From assembly GCF_018687515.1 (NCBI RefSeq), contig NZ_CP061294.1:248001-312000 (forward strand): a stretch of 64,000 nt of DNA. The letters run 5' to 3'. Of the stretch, positions 48,973 to 57,888 are shown in pieces. The translations under genes were made by a program, and so were the position numbers. Below the pieces are notes generated by a model that worked only from the letters and a program-made list of their open reading frames with translations, was not told the DNA's origin and searched no databases. Origin of the DNA: Polynucleobacter sp. MWH-Spelu-300-X4. Lineage in GTDB: Bacteria; Pseudomonadota; Gammaproteobacteria; Burkholderiales; Burkholderiaceae. Within the stretch, counting starts at the first letter, position 1; the number at the start of each line of letters is the position of its first letter.

Positions 48973-50178
48973 ATGATTTATAGAAATATCACCCCTACCT
49001 TATTACGACTTTCCAAAACATTCCCAATTTTGGGAGTGACCGGGCCAAGACAATCAGGCAAAACTACGTTGGTCAGAGAATTATTTGGGGATAAGCCTTA
49101 TGTGAGCTTGGAGGAGCCTGATGAGAGAGCATTTGCTTTTGAGGACCCTAGGGGATTTTTGAAAAGATTCGAAGACGGTGCTATTTTCGATGAGGCACAA
49201 CGTTGGCCAGACTTATTTTCTTATTTACAAGGAATGGTTGATCAAGATAGACGACCTGGAAGATTTGTTGTAACAGGGTCTCAGCAATTTAGTTTATTAG
49301 CTGGCATTAGTCAGTCTTTAGCCGGGCGTATTGGTATGAGTCGTTTGTTACCTTTGCAGTGGCCTGAGATAAAAAGCTTGTTTAAGGAAGGTGTCAATTT
49401 AGATGAACATCTTTTAAGAGGTGGCTATCCTGCTATCTACACGACACATAAAAATAATTTAGAAAGTACGGTATCTCATCAAGATTGGTTCGCTAGTTAC
49501 ATGACGACCTATATTGAAAGAGATGTTAGGCAATTAATTAATGTGCACGATGTTGGAGTGTTTCAAAGATTTATTAAATTATGTGCAGCGAGAACAGGGC
49601 AGTTGTTAAATATAAGTGCATTAGCCAGTGAGGCTGGCATTTCAGCTTCAAGAGGAAGTGCTTGGCTATCTATCTTGGAGACAAGTGATTTAATTTATTT
49701 GCTAACTCCTTATCATCGTAATTTTGGTAAACGTTTAGTTAAGTCTCCTAAATTGTATTTTGTTGATACAGGGTTGGCTGCTTGGCTATTAGGTATTAGG
49801 GATAAGGAGATGCTAAACATTCACCCGATGCGCGGAGCCTTATTTGAGACATATATTGTTATTGAGCATTTGAAAAATTTTTATAACCAAGGTAACTCCG
49901 CTGATATTCATTTTTGGCGAGATAGTAATGGTGTTGAGGCAGATCTTGTGTATGAAATAACAGAAAAAAAAGAAGAGCAGATTATTCAGAAATTACAAAC
50001 TATAGAAATTAAATCAGGTGCTACAGTAACTAGCGACTATGTAAAATTAGGCAAAAAATCTGGTCAATTTGCTGGTGATGAGGCTGCTAAGTTGAGATTA
50101 ATCTATGGGGGCGACGAAAGTTTTGAGCGTTCTGGAATTGATTTTGTTAGTTGGCGTGACCTTTTGTTTAAAAAATAA
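48973..50178 (+). CDS. AAA-type ATPase with DUF4143 (PD-(D/E)XK-like) domain
   Basis: A 401-residue ATP-binding protein. Walker A is GPRQSGKTT (residues 24-32) and Walker B GAIFDEAQ (69-76); a sensor-like VVTGSQQF follows. The C-terminal DUF4143 part ends with FWRDSNGVEADLVYEI ... IEIKSG, which has the ExD/ExK pattern of PD-(D/E)XK nuclease folds. Biological function of the family is unknown. It breaks the usual ruvX-pyrR continuity and has its own palindrome, so it looks like an acquired gene. Confidence 0.85.
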   Translation: MIYRNITPTLLRLSKTFPILGVTGPRQSGKTTLVRELFGDKPYVSLEEPDERAFAFEDPRGFLKRFEDGAIFDEAQRWPDLFSYLQGMVDQDRRPGRFVVTGSQQFSLLAGISQSLAGRIGMSRLLPLQWPEIKSLFKEGVNLDEHLLRGGYPAIYTTHKNNLESTVSHQDWFASYMTTYIERDVRQLINVHDVGVFQRFIKLCAARTGQLLNISALASEAGISASRGSAWLSILETSDLIYLLTPYHRNFGKRLVKSPKLYFVDTGLAAWLLGIRDKEMLNIHPMRGALFETYIVIEHLKNFYNQGNSADIHFWRDSNGVEADLVYEITEKKEEQIIQKLQTIEIKSGATVTSDYVKLGKKSGQFAGDEAAKLRLIYGGDESFERSGIDFVSWRDLLFKK

Positions 50179-50252
50179 AAAGACTTAAATTAACAATGCA
50201 AGATAATGGGTTGTAACGGATCTAAACTAATCTACCAAATAAAGATAAAACG

Positions 50253-50780
50253 ATGAGTTCTTTTATGACGACCAATATGCCTCAAGCAGAAGACTTGTAT
50301 CAAGCTCTGCTCAATCAATTAAAAAAACAGAAAAGTTTGGGTGACAACTTTCAATTAGCCGGTTTGGCTAGCGGTGGTGCTTGGGTAGCTGAACGTTTGG
50401 CTAAAGATTTAAACCTGCTAGCTTATGGTGTCATTAATGTCTCATTCCACCGTGATGATTACGCTGACAAAGGTGTAAAAGCTTTTAATAGTGCTGAAGG
50501 TATGGCCACTAAGCTCCCATTTGATGTGGAGGGGGCTCACATTATTTTGGTTGATGATGTCTTGGATACGGGTAGAACTGTTCGAGCAGCCCTTAATGAG
50601 TTATTTGATTACGGTAGACCCTCTAAAGTGGATTTGGCGGTATTGGCTGATCGTCATAGAAGACAGTTACCCGTCGATGCGACTTTCAAAGGCGCCAAGG
50701 TCAATGTGGCTGATGACCAAATTTTGGTTTTAGATCAGGCAGATGATGGCAAATTCCTGTTCACAACGGAAGCCAAATAA
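50253..50780 (+). CDS. pyrR: PyrR bifunctional regulator / uracil phosphoribosyltransferase
   Basis: A 175-residue PRTase-fold protein. The PRPP loop IILVDDVLDTGRTVRAAL is intact. In some bacteria PyrR controls pyr genes by RNA binding; no attenuator is visible here. It precedes pyrB by 100 bases. Confidence 0.88.
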   Translation: MSSFMTTNMPQAEDLYQALLNQLKKQKSLGDNFQLAGLASGGAWVAERLAKDLNLLAYGVINVSFHRDDYADKGVKAFNSAEGMATKLPFDVEGAHIILVDDVLDTGRTVRAALNELFDYGRPSKVDLAVLADRHRRQLPVDATFKGAKVNVADDQILVLDQADDGKFLFTTEAK

Positions 50781-50880
50781 AGAATCCAGAAAACCAAAAA
50801 GAATCAAAGAAAAAGTTAAAGAAAAAACCAAAGAAAATAATAAAAAATAGAGCCAGAAAAGACTAAAATATCCACCTAAG
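50781..50880 (+). other. A-rich, T-poor spacer between pyrR and pyrB
   Basis: The 100-base spacer consists largely of purine runs such as aaagaaaaagttaaagaaaa and shows no stem-loop or terminator. A similar A-rich leader precedes dapB. It looks like an unstructured translated-region leader. Confidence 0.4.
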
Positions 50881-51855
50881 ATGACAAAGACTGCTAAGAC
50901 TGCCAGCCAACTCCAGCTCAATGAACAAGGTGAGCTCACTCATTTACTCACCTTAGAGGGATTATCTAAAGAACATATCCTTCATATCTTAGATACAGCC
51001 AAGCAGTTCGTAGCGGTTAGTGAGTCTGATCGTGAAGTAAAAAAAGTACCTCTTCTTCGCGGAAAAAATGTTTTCAATCTCTTCTTCGAAAATTCCACAA
51101 GAACGAGAACAACTTTTGAGATCGCTGCTAAACGTCTATCAGCAGATGTTATCAATTTAGATATCCAAACTTCATCGACGGCTAAAGGTGAAACACTTTT
51201 AGATACCATTGATAATTTGGTGGCGATGCAAGCAGATATCTTTGTGGTGCGTCATAAAACAACGGGTGCTGCAGTAGAAGTAGCGGCTCATTTACCGTCG
51301 CATGTGCACGTAATTAATGCGGGTGATGGTACCAACCAACACCCGACGCAAGGTTTACTCGATATGTACACCATGCTTCACTTCAAGCAAGACTTCACCA
51401 AGATTAAAGTGGCCATCATTGGCGACATTGTTCATAGTCGTGTGGCTAAGTCGAATATTCATGCGCTAACGACTTTGGGTTGCCCAGAGATCCGGGCGAT
51501 TGGTCCAGAGAGTTTATTGCCTAAAGATCTCAATATGATGGGCGTCAAAATCTACAACAACATCGAAGAAGGTCTAAAAGGTGTTGATGTGGTGATGACT
51601 CTCAGAATCCAAAAAGAACGTATGGAAGCAGGGCAGGTTCCTGAAGGTGATGAGTTCTATAAGCAATGGGGGTTAACTCCTGAAAGACTCAAGCTAGCTA
51701 AACCTGATGCCATCGTGATGCACCCAGGCCCCATGAACCGCGGGGTCGAAATTGATTCCGAAGTAGCTGATGGCCCGCAAGCCGTCATCCTAAAACAAGT
51801 AACCTTCGGTATTGCCGTACGGATGGCAGTCATGTCGATCGTGGCCGGTAATTAA
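50881..51855 (+). CDS. pyrB: Aspartate carbamoyltransferase catalytic subunit
   Basis: Condenses carbamoyl phosphate and aspartate, the first committed pyrimidine step. Motifs are [19 protein letters not shown] (carbamoyl-phosphate site), [29 protein letters not shown] and [11 protein letters not shown]. It has 324 residues. A pyrC-type dihydroorotase usually follows in this order group; here the polysaccharide genes begin instead. Confidence 0.96.
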   Translation: MTKTAKTASQLQLNEQGELTHLLTLEGLSKEHILHILDTAKQFVAVSESDREVKKVPLLRGKNVFNLFFENSTRTRTTFEIAAKRLSADVINLDIQTSSTAKGETLLDTIDNLVAMQADIFVVRHKTTGAAVEVAAHLPSHVHVINAGDGTNQHPTQGLLDMYTMLHFKQDFTKIKVAIIGDIVHSRVAKSNIHALTTLGCPEIRAIGPESLLPKDLNMMGVKIYNNIEEGLKGVDVVMTLRIQKERMEAGQVPEGDEFYKQWGLTPERLKLAKPDAIVMHPGPMNRGVEIDSEVADGPQAVILKQVTFGIAVRMAVMSIVAGN

Positions 51856-51927
51856 AACTGACAGCAATAAATACTTAAGTTAATACCAATCTAAAACCAA
51901 AACTATAACTAAGACCAAATATTCATC

Positions 51928-52770
51928 ATGGCCACCTGGTCGATTACCTGGGCATTAAGGAATCTAATTGCTGAGCTTTTGATGCCGCCAGGTATTTGGA
52001 TTGTTTTAATTGTTTTAGCATTTATCTGTCTTAACAATTACAAGAAATCTCAAAAAGCAGTTGTCCTGTTGGCTGTGGCCATGATTTGGGTAACCAGTAC
52101 GAATTTTGTGGCTATTCAATTAACACACATGGCTGATCACTTCATGCATTGGCCTGAGCCCTTAAATTTCAGTGATATCAAAAGTGTCAGTGGCATCAGA
52201 AACATTAATAGTATTCATGAATCAGATAAGAAAGCTCAAGCCATTGTTATTTTGGGTGGTGGTAGAAGAAAAGGTGCGATAGATGTACCTCAGTACCAAA
52301 ATCAAGATGTTAGTGCGAGCACTATGGAGAGGTTGCGATTAGGATCAAGACTCGCAAAAGTAACTCACTTACCAGTATTGGTAACAGGTGGAGCACCTGA
52401 TCGAGTGAGTGTTAAAGATATTCCTGAAGCTCAATTAATGGCTCAAGTACTTCAACATGAATTGGGCTCTCCAGCTAAGTGGATTGAATATCAATCAGCC
52501 ACGACCCAAGAAAATGCAAAATTTTCAGCAAATATATTAAAAAAAGAACATATTAATCAGATTTATTTAGTCACTCACTTTTGGCATATGCCCAGAGCCA
52601 AAGAATTCTTTGAGAGTGAGGGATTGCAAGTAATAGAGGCTCCTACAGGCTTTTATCAGAAAGATCAGTTCAATCCCCTTGATTTTTACCCTAGTAATGA
52701 AGGTTTTCAGAGAAATCGATGGATTTGGCATGAAATACTCGGGGAGCTTTGGCGCCGCTTAAAGTTATAA
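51928..52770 (+). CDS. YdcF/ElyC-family (DUF218) membrane protein
   Basis: A 280-residue protein with two N-terminal membrane segments (about 18-34 and 43-60). The periplasmic DUF218 domain carries AIVILGGGRRKGA, SRLAKVTHLPVLVTGGAP, ESATTQENA-like QSATTQENAKFS and VTHFWHMPRAKEFFE. ElyC has been linked to undecaprenyl-phosphate metabolism, which suits a place beside the polysaccharide locus. The exact role is unknown. Confidence 0.82.
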   Translation: MATWSITWALRNLIAELLMPPGIWIVLIVLAFICLNNYKKSQKAVVLLAVAMIWVTSTNFVAIQLTHMADHFMHWPEPLNFSDIKSVSGIRNINSIHESDKKAQAIVILGGGRRKGAIDVPQYQNQDVSASTMERLRLGSRLAKVTHLPVLVTGGAPDRVSVKDIPEAQLMAQVLQHELGSPAKWIEYQSATTQENAKFSANILKKEHINQIYLVTHFWHMPRAKEFFESEGLQVIEAPTGFYQKDQFNPLDFYPSNEGFQRNRWIWHEILGELWRRLKL

Positions 52771-52814
52771 TAATTAGAAATGTTTCAATAAAAACTCATT
52801 AGGTTGATTACGCT

Positions 52815-53648
52815 ATGTCAGAACAATTCTTAAATGAAGCACAAGAAGATGAAATCTCAATTAAAGATATTCTTGATTTCTTTATAGCGTCTTGGAAAAC
52901 AATTCTGTTAACAACCTTTTTAGGTATTTCGGGTGCAGTAGCTTATATATGGGTAACTCCAAATTCTTATGAGGGAACGATGCAAGTGCAAATGTCTCAA
53001 TTAGCATCTGGGTCTGGTAAAAATAATGTGAGTCCTTTAGGCATCAATATTGAAGATCCTTTGGTGCTGATAGCTCGCCTAAAGATGCCGAGTATTTACG
53101 ATCAGGCTAATATTGAGGCTTGCTCACTTTCTGGAAAGCCAAATGCGTCAGAAATATTGGTTAAGAAAATTAACGCTACTCAATTGAAGGGTAATAACTC
53201 TGTTCTTGAGGTGAAAATTCAGGATGTTTCCGTTGAGCAAGTGACGAAATGTTTAGAGAGTATTTTTGAGAAAATTCGAGTGACTCAGAAAGCTATTAAA
53301 GAACCATTTTTGGAAGAAGCAAAACAAAAAGTAATGGCTTATGAAACTAAATTGAAGGAATCTAAATCTGTGATTGCTCGGGCAGATAAATCTAATAGCG
53401 CTTTATCTGCAGCTTACTTAGCCACAAGAGATGAGGTGAGGCAGTTAACGGATGAGATTATGGATTTAAATGATTTCATTACTGCTGGTGAGAATCGTCG
53501 TGCTAAATTGATTTCTCCGATTTATGTATCTGATAGACCAGTATCTCCTAAGAAATTAATTGGCTTACTCGTTGGTTTATTGGGCGGTATCTTTCTTGGT
53601 ATTTTATGGGCAATGGGTCGAAAAGCTTTAGTTGCTTATCGTAACTAA
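52815..53648 (+). CDS. wzz: Wzz-type chain-length determinant
   Basis: Polysaccharide co-polymerase of 277 residues. DEISIKDILDFFIASWKTILLTTFLGISGAVAYIW is the cytoplasmic start and first membrane helix. A periplasmic coiled coil occupies about 90-240. The family's PxxP-containing end PVSPKKLIGLLVGLLGGIFLGILWA is present. It sets O-antigen chain length with the Wzy polymerase at the window end. It lies 12 bases or so before the rfaH start. Confidence 0.88.
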   Translation: MSEQFLNEAQEDEISIKDILDFFIASWKTILLTTFLGISGAVAYIWVTPNSYEGTMQVQMSQLASGSGKNNVSPLGINIEDPLVLIARLKMPSIYDQANIEACSLSGKPNASEILVKKINATQLKGNNSVLEVKIQDVSVEQVTKCLESIFEKIRVTQKAIKEPFLEEAKQKVMAYETKLKESKSVIARADKSNSALSAAYLATRDEVRQLTDEIMDLNDFITAGENRRAKLISPIYVSDRPVSPKKLIGLLVGLLGGIFLGILWAMGRKALVAYRN

Positions 53649-53664
53649 TTTAAAAAATAGTTTT

Positions 53665-54174
53665 ATGAAATGGTATGTCATTCATACGAAAGTGCGAGAA
53701 GAGTTTAGGGCTCTAGAGAATCTGCAAGCTCAAGGATTTGAAGTCTTCTTGCCGACTTGCCAAGTTCAAAAAAGACAATCGACTAAAGTTAAGTTAGTGA
53801 CTGAACCCTTATTTGCGAGATACCTTTTTATTAAGCTATCGGATGTGACGAGTAATTGGTTTCCGATACGCTCCACTCGAGGGGTAGCCCAGCTACTCAG
53901 ATTTGGCGCCAGCGTAGAGCCTGTATCCATTCCTGATGCGGTTGTCCATTGTTTAAAAGAACGCTGTACTCAAGAAGAGCCTTTGCATGAGTTATTTAAA
54001 CAAGGCGAGATGCTAGAAATTACGCAAGGCCCTTTTAAAGGTTTGTTTGGGTTCTTTAAAAAACTGCAAACATTACCGGATGGTTTATCGAGAGCTTTGG
54101 TTTTAGTAGAGCTTTTAGGAACGGTTCAGAAGCTAGAAATCAACTTACCGCAACTGAAAAAAGTAGGCGCTTAA
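53665..54174 (+). CDS. rfaH: RfaH-type transcription antiterminator (NusG paralogue)
   Basis: A 169-residue specialised NusG. It starts MKWYVIHTKVREEFRALENL, with PLFARYLFIKL and IRSTRGVAQLLRFG in the N-terminal domain and the KOW-like EMLEITQGPFKGLFGFFK region. RfaH loads onto polymerase at ops elements and keeps long surface-polysaccharide operons expressed. The predicted partner ops is 1.3 kb downstream at 55491. ATG 53665 is chosen over 53632 because the family begins at MKWYV. Confidence 0.92.
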   Translation: MKWYVIHTKVREEFRALENLQAQGFEVFLPTCQVQKRQSTKVKLVTEPLFARYLFIKLSDVTSNWFPIRSTRGVAQLLRFGASVEPVSIPDAVVHCLKERCTQEEPLHELFKQGEMLEITQGPFKGLFGFFKKLQTLPDGLSRALVLVELLGTVQKLEINLPQLKKVGA

Positions 54175-54197
54175 TTAATCACCTAACCAGAAATTGG

Positions 54198-55295
54198 TTA
54201 TTTGAAAAACTTAAATAAACTAGGGGTCTTGAATTTCACAATAGCGCCGTAAACCCAGACATAAGATACACAGAACAATAGCGCAAAGCATTGCAAGATC
54301 CAAGTGGTTTGCCACCAAATAATCGCAGGAAAAACAGCTAAGCTGGACAGTAACCAAAGGTACGGTGAGGTTCTAGCATTTTTTGCAAATGAGGCAGTTG
54401 CTTGGGATTCACTGACTTCAGCCCAACGAATCATTCTTCTATAAATTAGCGAATGAAAGTGTGCCCCATCAGGAAGTCCTGGATTTTTGCCTTGATGAAC
54501 TTTTCGTCGCCAAATCGTAAAGAGTGTTTCAAAAATAGGATAGGCGTTGACCAATAAGGCGAACCAAGGAGAGACGCTGGGGTTTCGATTGACTAGTAAG
54601 ATGGATAGTGTCGCAATTAAAAAGCCAATGAGATAAGCCCCACCATCTCCTAAAAAAATAAGACCTCGTGGGTAGTTCCAAATAAAGAACCCGCTGATAG
54701 CACCAATCACTATGAGAGCTATGGAGGCAAGGATTGGATCGTTGGCTTTAAAGGCGACATAACCAATCGCTAATAAGCTAATGATGGCAATCATGCTGGC
54801 TAGGCCGTTAAAGCCATCAATGATGTTGTAGGCATTGGCTAAACCAGTGACGGCAATCACTGTAAAAATAATAGCGATGATAGCAATACTTAATAGCCAA
54901 TCAATACCGGGTATCTGTATTTGGGTGACCCAGACATTTAACGCGTAGCCACTTAAAAGGGCGGAACTCGCTGTGGCTAACAACCTGATTTTCACACCAA
55001 TTTTTTTAGTGAGATCTTCTGTGAGGCCAATGAAGAACGTTGGGAGTGCGCAGGCACTTAATTGAAGCAATAAAGTACCTTTTTCAGGATTTGAAAAATT
55101 AAGTGCTACGACCCCACTGATGAGGAGTGCTAAGAAGATGCCGATGCCTCCAATTCTGGGGACGGCATGGGTATGGAACTTTTGTGGACCAGATAAATCA
55201 TGGTCATGGGAGATTTTTTCGTGAAGATGCTGGTACCTGATTAAAACCAAGGTGACGAGCAAACTTGAGAAAAAGGCCAGAATTAAGTATTCCAT
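54198..55295 (-). CDS. WecA/MraY-type undecaprenyl-phosphate sugar-phosphate transferase
   Basis: Glycosyltransferase family 4 membrane protein of 365 residues with about ten helices. Motifs are VPRIGGIGIFLA, the Mg/catalytic NAYNIIDGFNGLAS, FLGDGGAYLIGF and the cytosolic DGAHFHSLIYRR that binds UDP-sugar. It would start O-antigen repeat synthesis on undecaprenyl phosphate, but the sugar (GlcNAc or other) cannot be told. It lies opposite the ops operon, sharing a 256-base regulatory gap. Confidence 0.88.
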   Translation of the reverse strand: MEYLILAFFSSLLVTLVLIRYQHLHEKISHDHDLSGPQKFHTHAVPRIGGIGIFLALLISGVVALNFSNPEKGTLLLQLSACALPTFFIGLTEDLTKKIGVKIRLLATASSALLSGYALNVWVTQIQIPGIDWLLSIAIIAIIFTVIAVTGLANAYNIIDGFNGLASMIAIISLLAIGYVAFKANDPILASIALIVIGAISGFFIWNYPRGLIFLGDGGAYLIGFLIATLSILLVNRNPSVSPWFALLVNAYPIFETLFTIWRRKVHQGKNPGLPDGAHFHSLIYRRMIRWAEVSESQATASFAKNARTSPYLWLLSSLAVFPAIIWWQTTWILQCFALLFCVSYVWVYGAIVKFKTPSLFKFFK

Positions 55296-55350
55296 GGCGA
55301 TATTGTAATTTTTGCGATGCAGAAATACATTAAATACTCCATTAATTAGT

Positions 55351-55438
55351 TATAATGTTCATAATTGAACGCATAAAAATTCATCATTAATGAAATTTTT
55401 AAAACATGTTTTATGCAACATATAGTTAATAACTATAT
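55351..55438. promoter_or_regulatory. Leader region of the polysaccharide operon: -10 box and palindromes
   Basis: The 256-base gap 55296-55551 contains a TATAAT (55351-55356) on the plus strand without a clear -35. It also has an inverted repeat gttca-taat-tgaac (55357-55370) and a perfect 19-base palindrome atatagtta-a-taactatat (55420-55438). The palindromes are candidate operators for the MarR-type regulator encoded first in the operon. Confidence 0.45.
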
Positions 55439-55490
55439 GATTTTTAAATAAAAATTAATTAATATTTTCAAATGTCGCTTGATTAGACAG

Positions 55491-55502
55491 GGCGGTAGCG
55501 TG
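55491..55502 (+). promoter_or_regulatory. ops element (RfaH recruitment site)
   Basis: ggcggtagcgtg at 55491-55502 is a perfect match to the E. coli ops core (GGCGGTAGCGTG, followed by C in both). It is in the transcribed leader 50 bases before the first gene. RfaH is encoded nearby, so RfaH/ops control of the operon is likely. Confidence 0.9.
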
Positions 55503-55551
55503 CCTACAATAATTCTGTTAATTATTACTAACAATTAAAAAATACCTTCTA

Positions 55552-55935
55552 ATGCCAACTGAACTCCAGTTCCGGGTTTTACGATTGCTAGAATCCAATC
55601 CCCATTTGACCCAAAGAGAGCTCTCTCAGTCTTTGGGGGTGAGCTTGGGTGGGGTTAATTACTGCTTAAATGCCTTGATTTCCACAGGTCTTATCAAAAT
55701 ACAGAACTTCAGGAACAACAAAAATAAGTGGGTGTATGCTTATTTATTAACTCCCAAGGGCGTCGCAGAAAAAACAGCCTTAACAGCTACCTTTTTGAAA
55801 CGTAAAATGCAGGAGTACCAGCAGCTTCGTGAGGAGATTGAGTCCTTGAGGCAAGAAGTGGCTGTAGCCGAACAGCAAGCCTTGGCGACCAGCGATGTAT
55901 CTCAGGCATCTCGTGAGGTGGTGCGTTATGAGTGA
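55552..55935 (+). CDS. MarR-family EPS-associated transcriptional regulator
   Basis: A 127-residue winged-helix protein. The DNA-binding region LTQRELSQSLGVSLGGVNYCLNALISTGLIKIQNF is followed by a helical tail. It matches the EPS-associated MarR-like family found at the head of polysaccharide operons. Effect (activator or repressor) is unknown. It overlaps a possible 27-codon reading frame at 55928-56011. Confidence 0.85.
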   Translation: MPTELQFRVLRLLESNPHLTQRELSQSLGVSLGGVNYCLNALISTGLIKIQNFRNNKNKWVYAYLLTPKGVAEKTALTATFLKRKMQEYQQLREEIESLRQEVAVAEQQALATSDVSQASREVVRYE

Positions 55936-56035
55936 GCAGAGTGAGTCTATGTTGAGATGCAGAGACTGCACCCCGGATCGGGCATTAGCAGGCGTGAGTT
56001 TTATTAAGTAATTAAATTATTTCAAAGAGTCATTT

Positions 56036-56809
56036 ATGAAGGCAGTTATTCTAGCGGGCGGTTTGGGAACAAGAATTTCAGAAGAAACTGAAAGTAAACC
56101 TAAGCCCATGATTGAGATTGGTGGCATGCCAATTTTGTGGCATATCCTTAAACTTTATTCAGCTCATGGCGTTAATGATTTTGTCATTTGCTGTGGGTAT
56201 AAGGGATATGTCATTAAAGAATATTTTGCTAATTATTTTCTACATATGTCTGATGTCACTTTTGATATGGCTCATAACAAAATGGAAGTACACCATCGTT
56301 ATGCAGAGCCTTGGAAAATCACTTTAATTGATACGGGCCCCGAGACTATGACGGGCGGACGTTTAAAACGCGTTGCTCAGTATGTAAAAGAAGAAGAGGC
56401 TTTTTGCTTTACTTATGGCGATGGTGTGAGTGATGTCAATATTACTGACCTCATTAATTTTCATAAAAGTCATGGTAAGAAAGCAACACTGACGGCCGTT
56501 TATCCGCCGGGTCGATTTGGCGCTATCGATATTCATCAAGATCACCACATAACATCTTTTAAAGAAAAACCTAAAGGCGATGGCGGGATGATTAATGGTG
56601 GTTTCTTTGTTCTCTCTCCTAAAGTCATCGATTTAATTAAAGATGACGCCACTATTTGGGAAAGAGAGCCTTTAGAAAATTTAGCTCAAGAGTCTGAGAT
56701 GATGGCATACCAACATCATGGCTTCTGGCAACCAATGGACACTTTACGCGATAAAAATTATTTAGAGGAACTTTGGGGTTCTGGTAATGCACCTTGGAAA
56801 TCTTGGTAA
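56036..56809 (+). CDS. rfbF: Glucose-1-phosphate cytidylyltransferase
   Basis: Makes CDP-glucose from CTP and Glc-1-P, the first step of the 3,6-dideoxyhexose pathway. Nucleotidyltransferase start [20 protein letters not shown], signature [10 protein letters not shown], and later [12 protein letters not shown]. It has 257 residues, normal for RfbF/DdhA. Its stop is overlapped by the rfbG ATG (TAATG). Confidence 0.95.
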   Translation: MKAVILAGGLGTRISEETESKPKPMIEIGGMPILWHILKLYSAHGVNDFVICCGYKGYVIKEYFANYFLHMSDVTFDMAHNKMEVHHRYAEPWKITLIDTGPETMTGGRLKRVAQYVKEEEAFCFTYGDGVSDVNITDLINFHKSHGKKATLTAVYPPGRFGAIDIHQDHHITSFKEKPKGDGGMINGGFFVLSPKVIDLIKDDATIWEREPLENLAQESEMMAYQHHGFWQPMDTLRDKNYLEELWGSGNAPWKSW

Positions 56810-57888
56810 TGAAGAGCGCTAAAGTTGATCCACAGTTTTGGAAAGACAAAAGAGTCTTTTTAACTGGGCATACTGGATTTAAGGGTAGTTGGTTGTCTTT
56901 GTGGTTATCTTCGATGGGGGCAAACGTTACAGGTTATGCATTGGCGCCCAATACGACGCCTAATTTATTTGATGTATTAGAGATTGATTCTTTAATAGAG
57001 ACGTCTCATATCGCTGACATCCGTGATTTAGTATCTCTGCAAAAAGCGATGTCAGAAGCAAAGCCTGATGTAGTTATTCATATGGCGGCTCAGCCATTAG
57101 TGCGTTATTCCTACGTTAACCCAGTGGAGACTTATGCTACTAATGTAATGGGTACAGTCCATGTTTTGGAAAGTACGCGAAGTATTGATTCAGTGAGAGC
57201 TACTGTGATCGTAACTACGGATAAATGTTACGAAAATAAAGAGTGGGTTTGGGGTTATCGCGAGAATGAACCTATGGGTGGCTACGACCCCTACAGTAAT
57301 AGTAAGGGTTGTGCAGAGCTAGTTACTTCTGCATACCGTCAATCTTATTTTTCAAGTTCTAATTCAATTAATAAAGTAGCCTCTGCAAGAGCTGGCAATG
57401 TCATTGGTGGCGGTGATTGGTCTGAGGATCGTTTGGTACCTGATGCGATTAAGGCTTTTGAATCAAATAAGCCGTTAATGATTCGGAACCCTTCAGCCAC
57501 GCGTCCTTGGCAGCATGTTTTAGAGCCCCTTTCTGGTTATTTGATTTTGGCTCAAGCGGTTTATGAGCAAGGGTCAACTTTTGCTTCGGGTTGGAATTTT
57601 GGCCCGCGTGATGAAGATAATCGCTCTGTACAAGAAGTGATTGATCTTTTGATTTTTTATTGGGGTAGTTCGGCTCGTTGGCAGAAGGAAGGGCTTGAAC
57701 AACCGCATGAAGCTAATCTTTTGAAGCTAGATTGTTCCAAGGCGCGTGCCCAATTAGGCTGGATTCCGGCGTGGGATATAGATCTTGCTATACAAAAAAT
57801 TGTTGAATGGCAAAGAGCCTATCAGCTAAACGAAAATATGCAAAAGGTAAGTCTCGCACAAATAAATCAATATATGAGTTTTAAATAA
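56809..57888 (+). CDS. rfbG: CDP-glucose 4,6-dehydratase
   Basis: SDR-fold enzyme forming CDP-4-keto-6-deoxyglucose. NAD loop [37 protein letters not shown], and catalytic [12 protein letters not shown] 56809 is used; a TTG at 56794 would be upstream. From 56809 it has 359 residues. It is coupled to rfbF and rfbH by one-base overlaps. Confidence 0.95.
   Translation: MKSAKVDPQFWKDKRVFLTGHTGFKGSWLSLWLSSMGANVTGYALAPNTTPNLFDVLEIDSLIETSHIADIRDLVSLQKAMSEAKPDVVIHMAAQPLVRYSYVNPVETYATNVMGTVHVLESTRSIDSVRATVIVTTDKCYENKEWVWGYRENEPMGGYDPYSNSKGCAELVTSAYRQSYFSSSNSINKVASARAGNVIGGGDWSEDRLVPDAIKAFESNKPLMIRNPSATRPWQHVLEPLSGYLILAQAVYEQGSTFASGWNFGPRDEDNRSVQEVIDLLIFYWGSSARWQKEGLEQPHEANLLKLDCSKARAQLGWIPAWDIDLAIQKIVEWQRAYQLNENMQKVSLAQINQYMSFK

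Noticed and set aside
55928..56011. 27-codon frame with a CxxC between the MarR-type gene and rfbF
   Set aside because: Too short to support; it overlaps the MarR-type stop and lacks a clear ribosome site. It could be checked by conservation.
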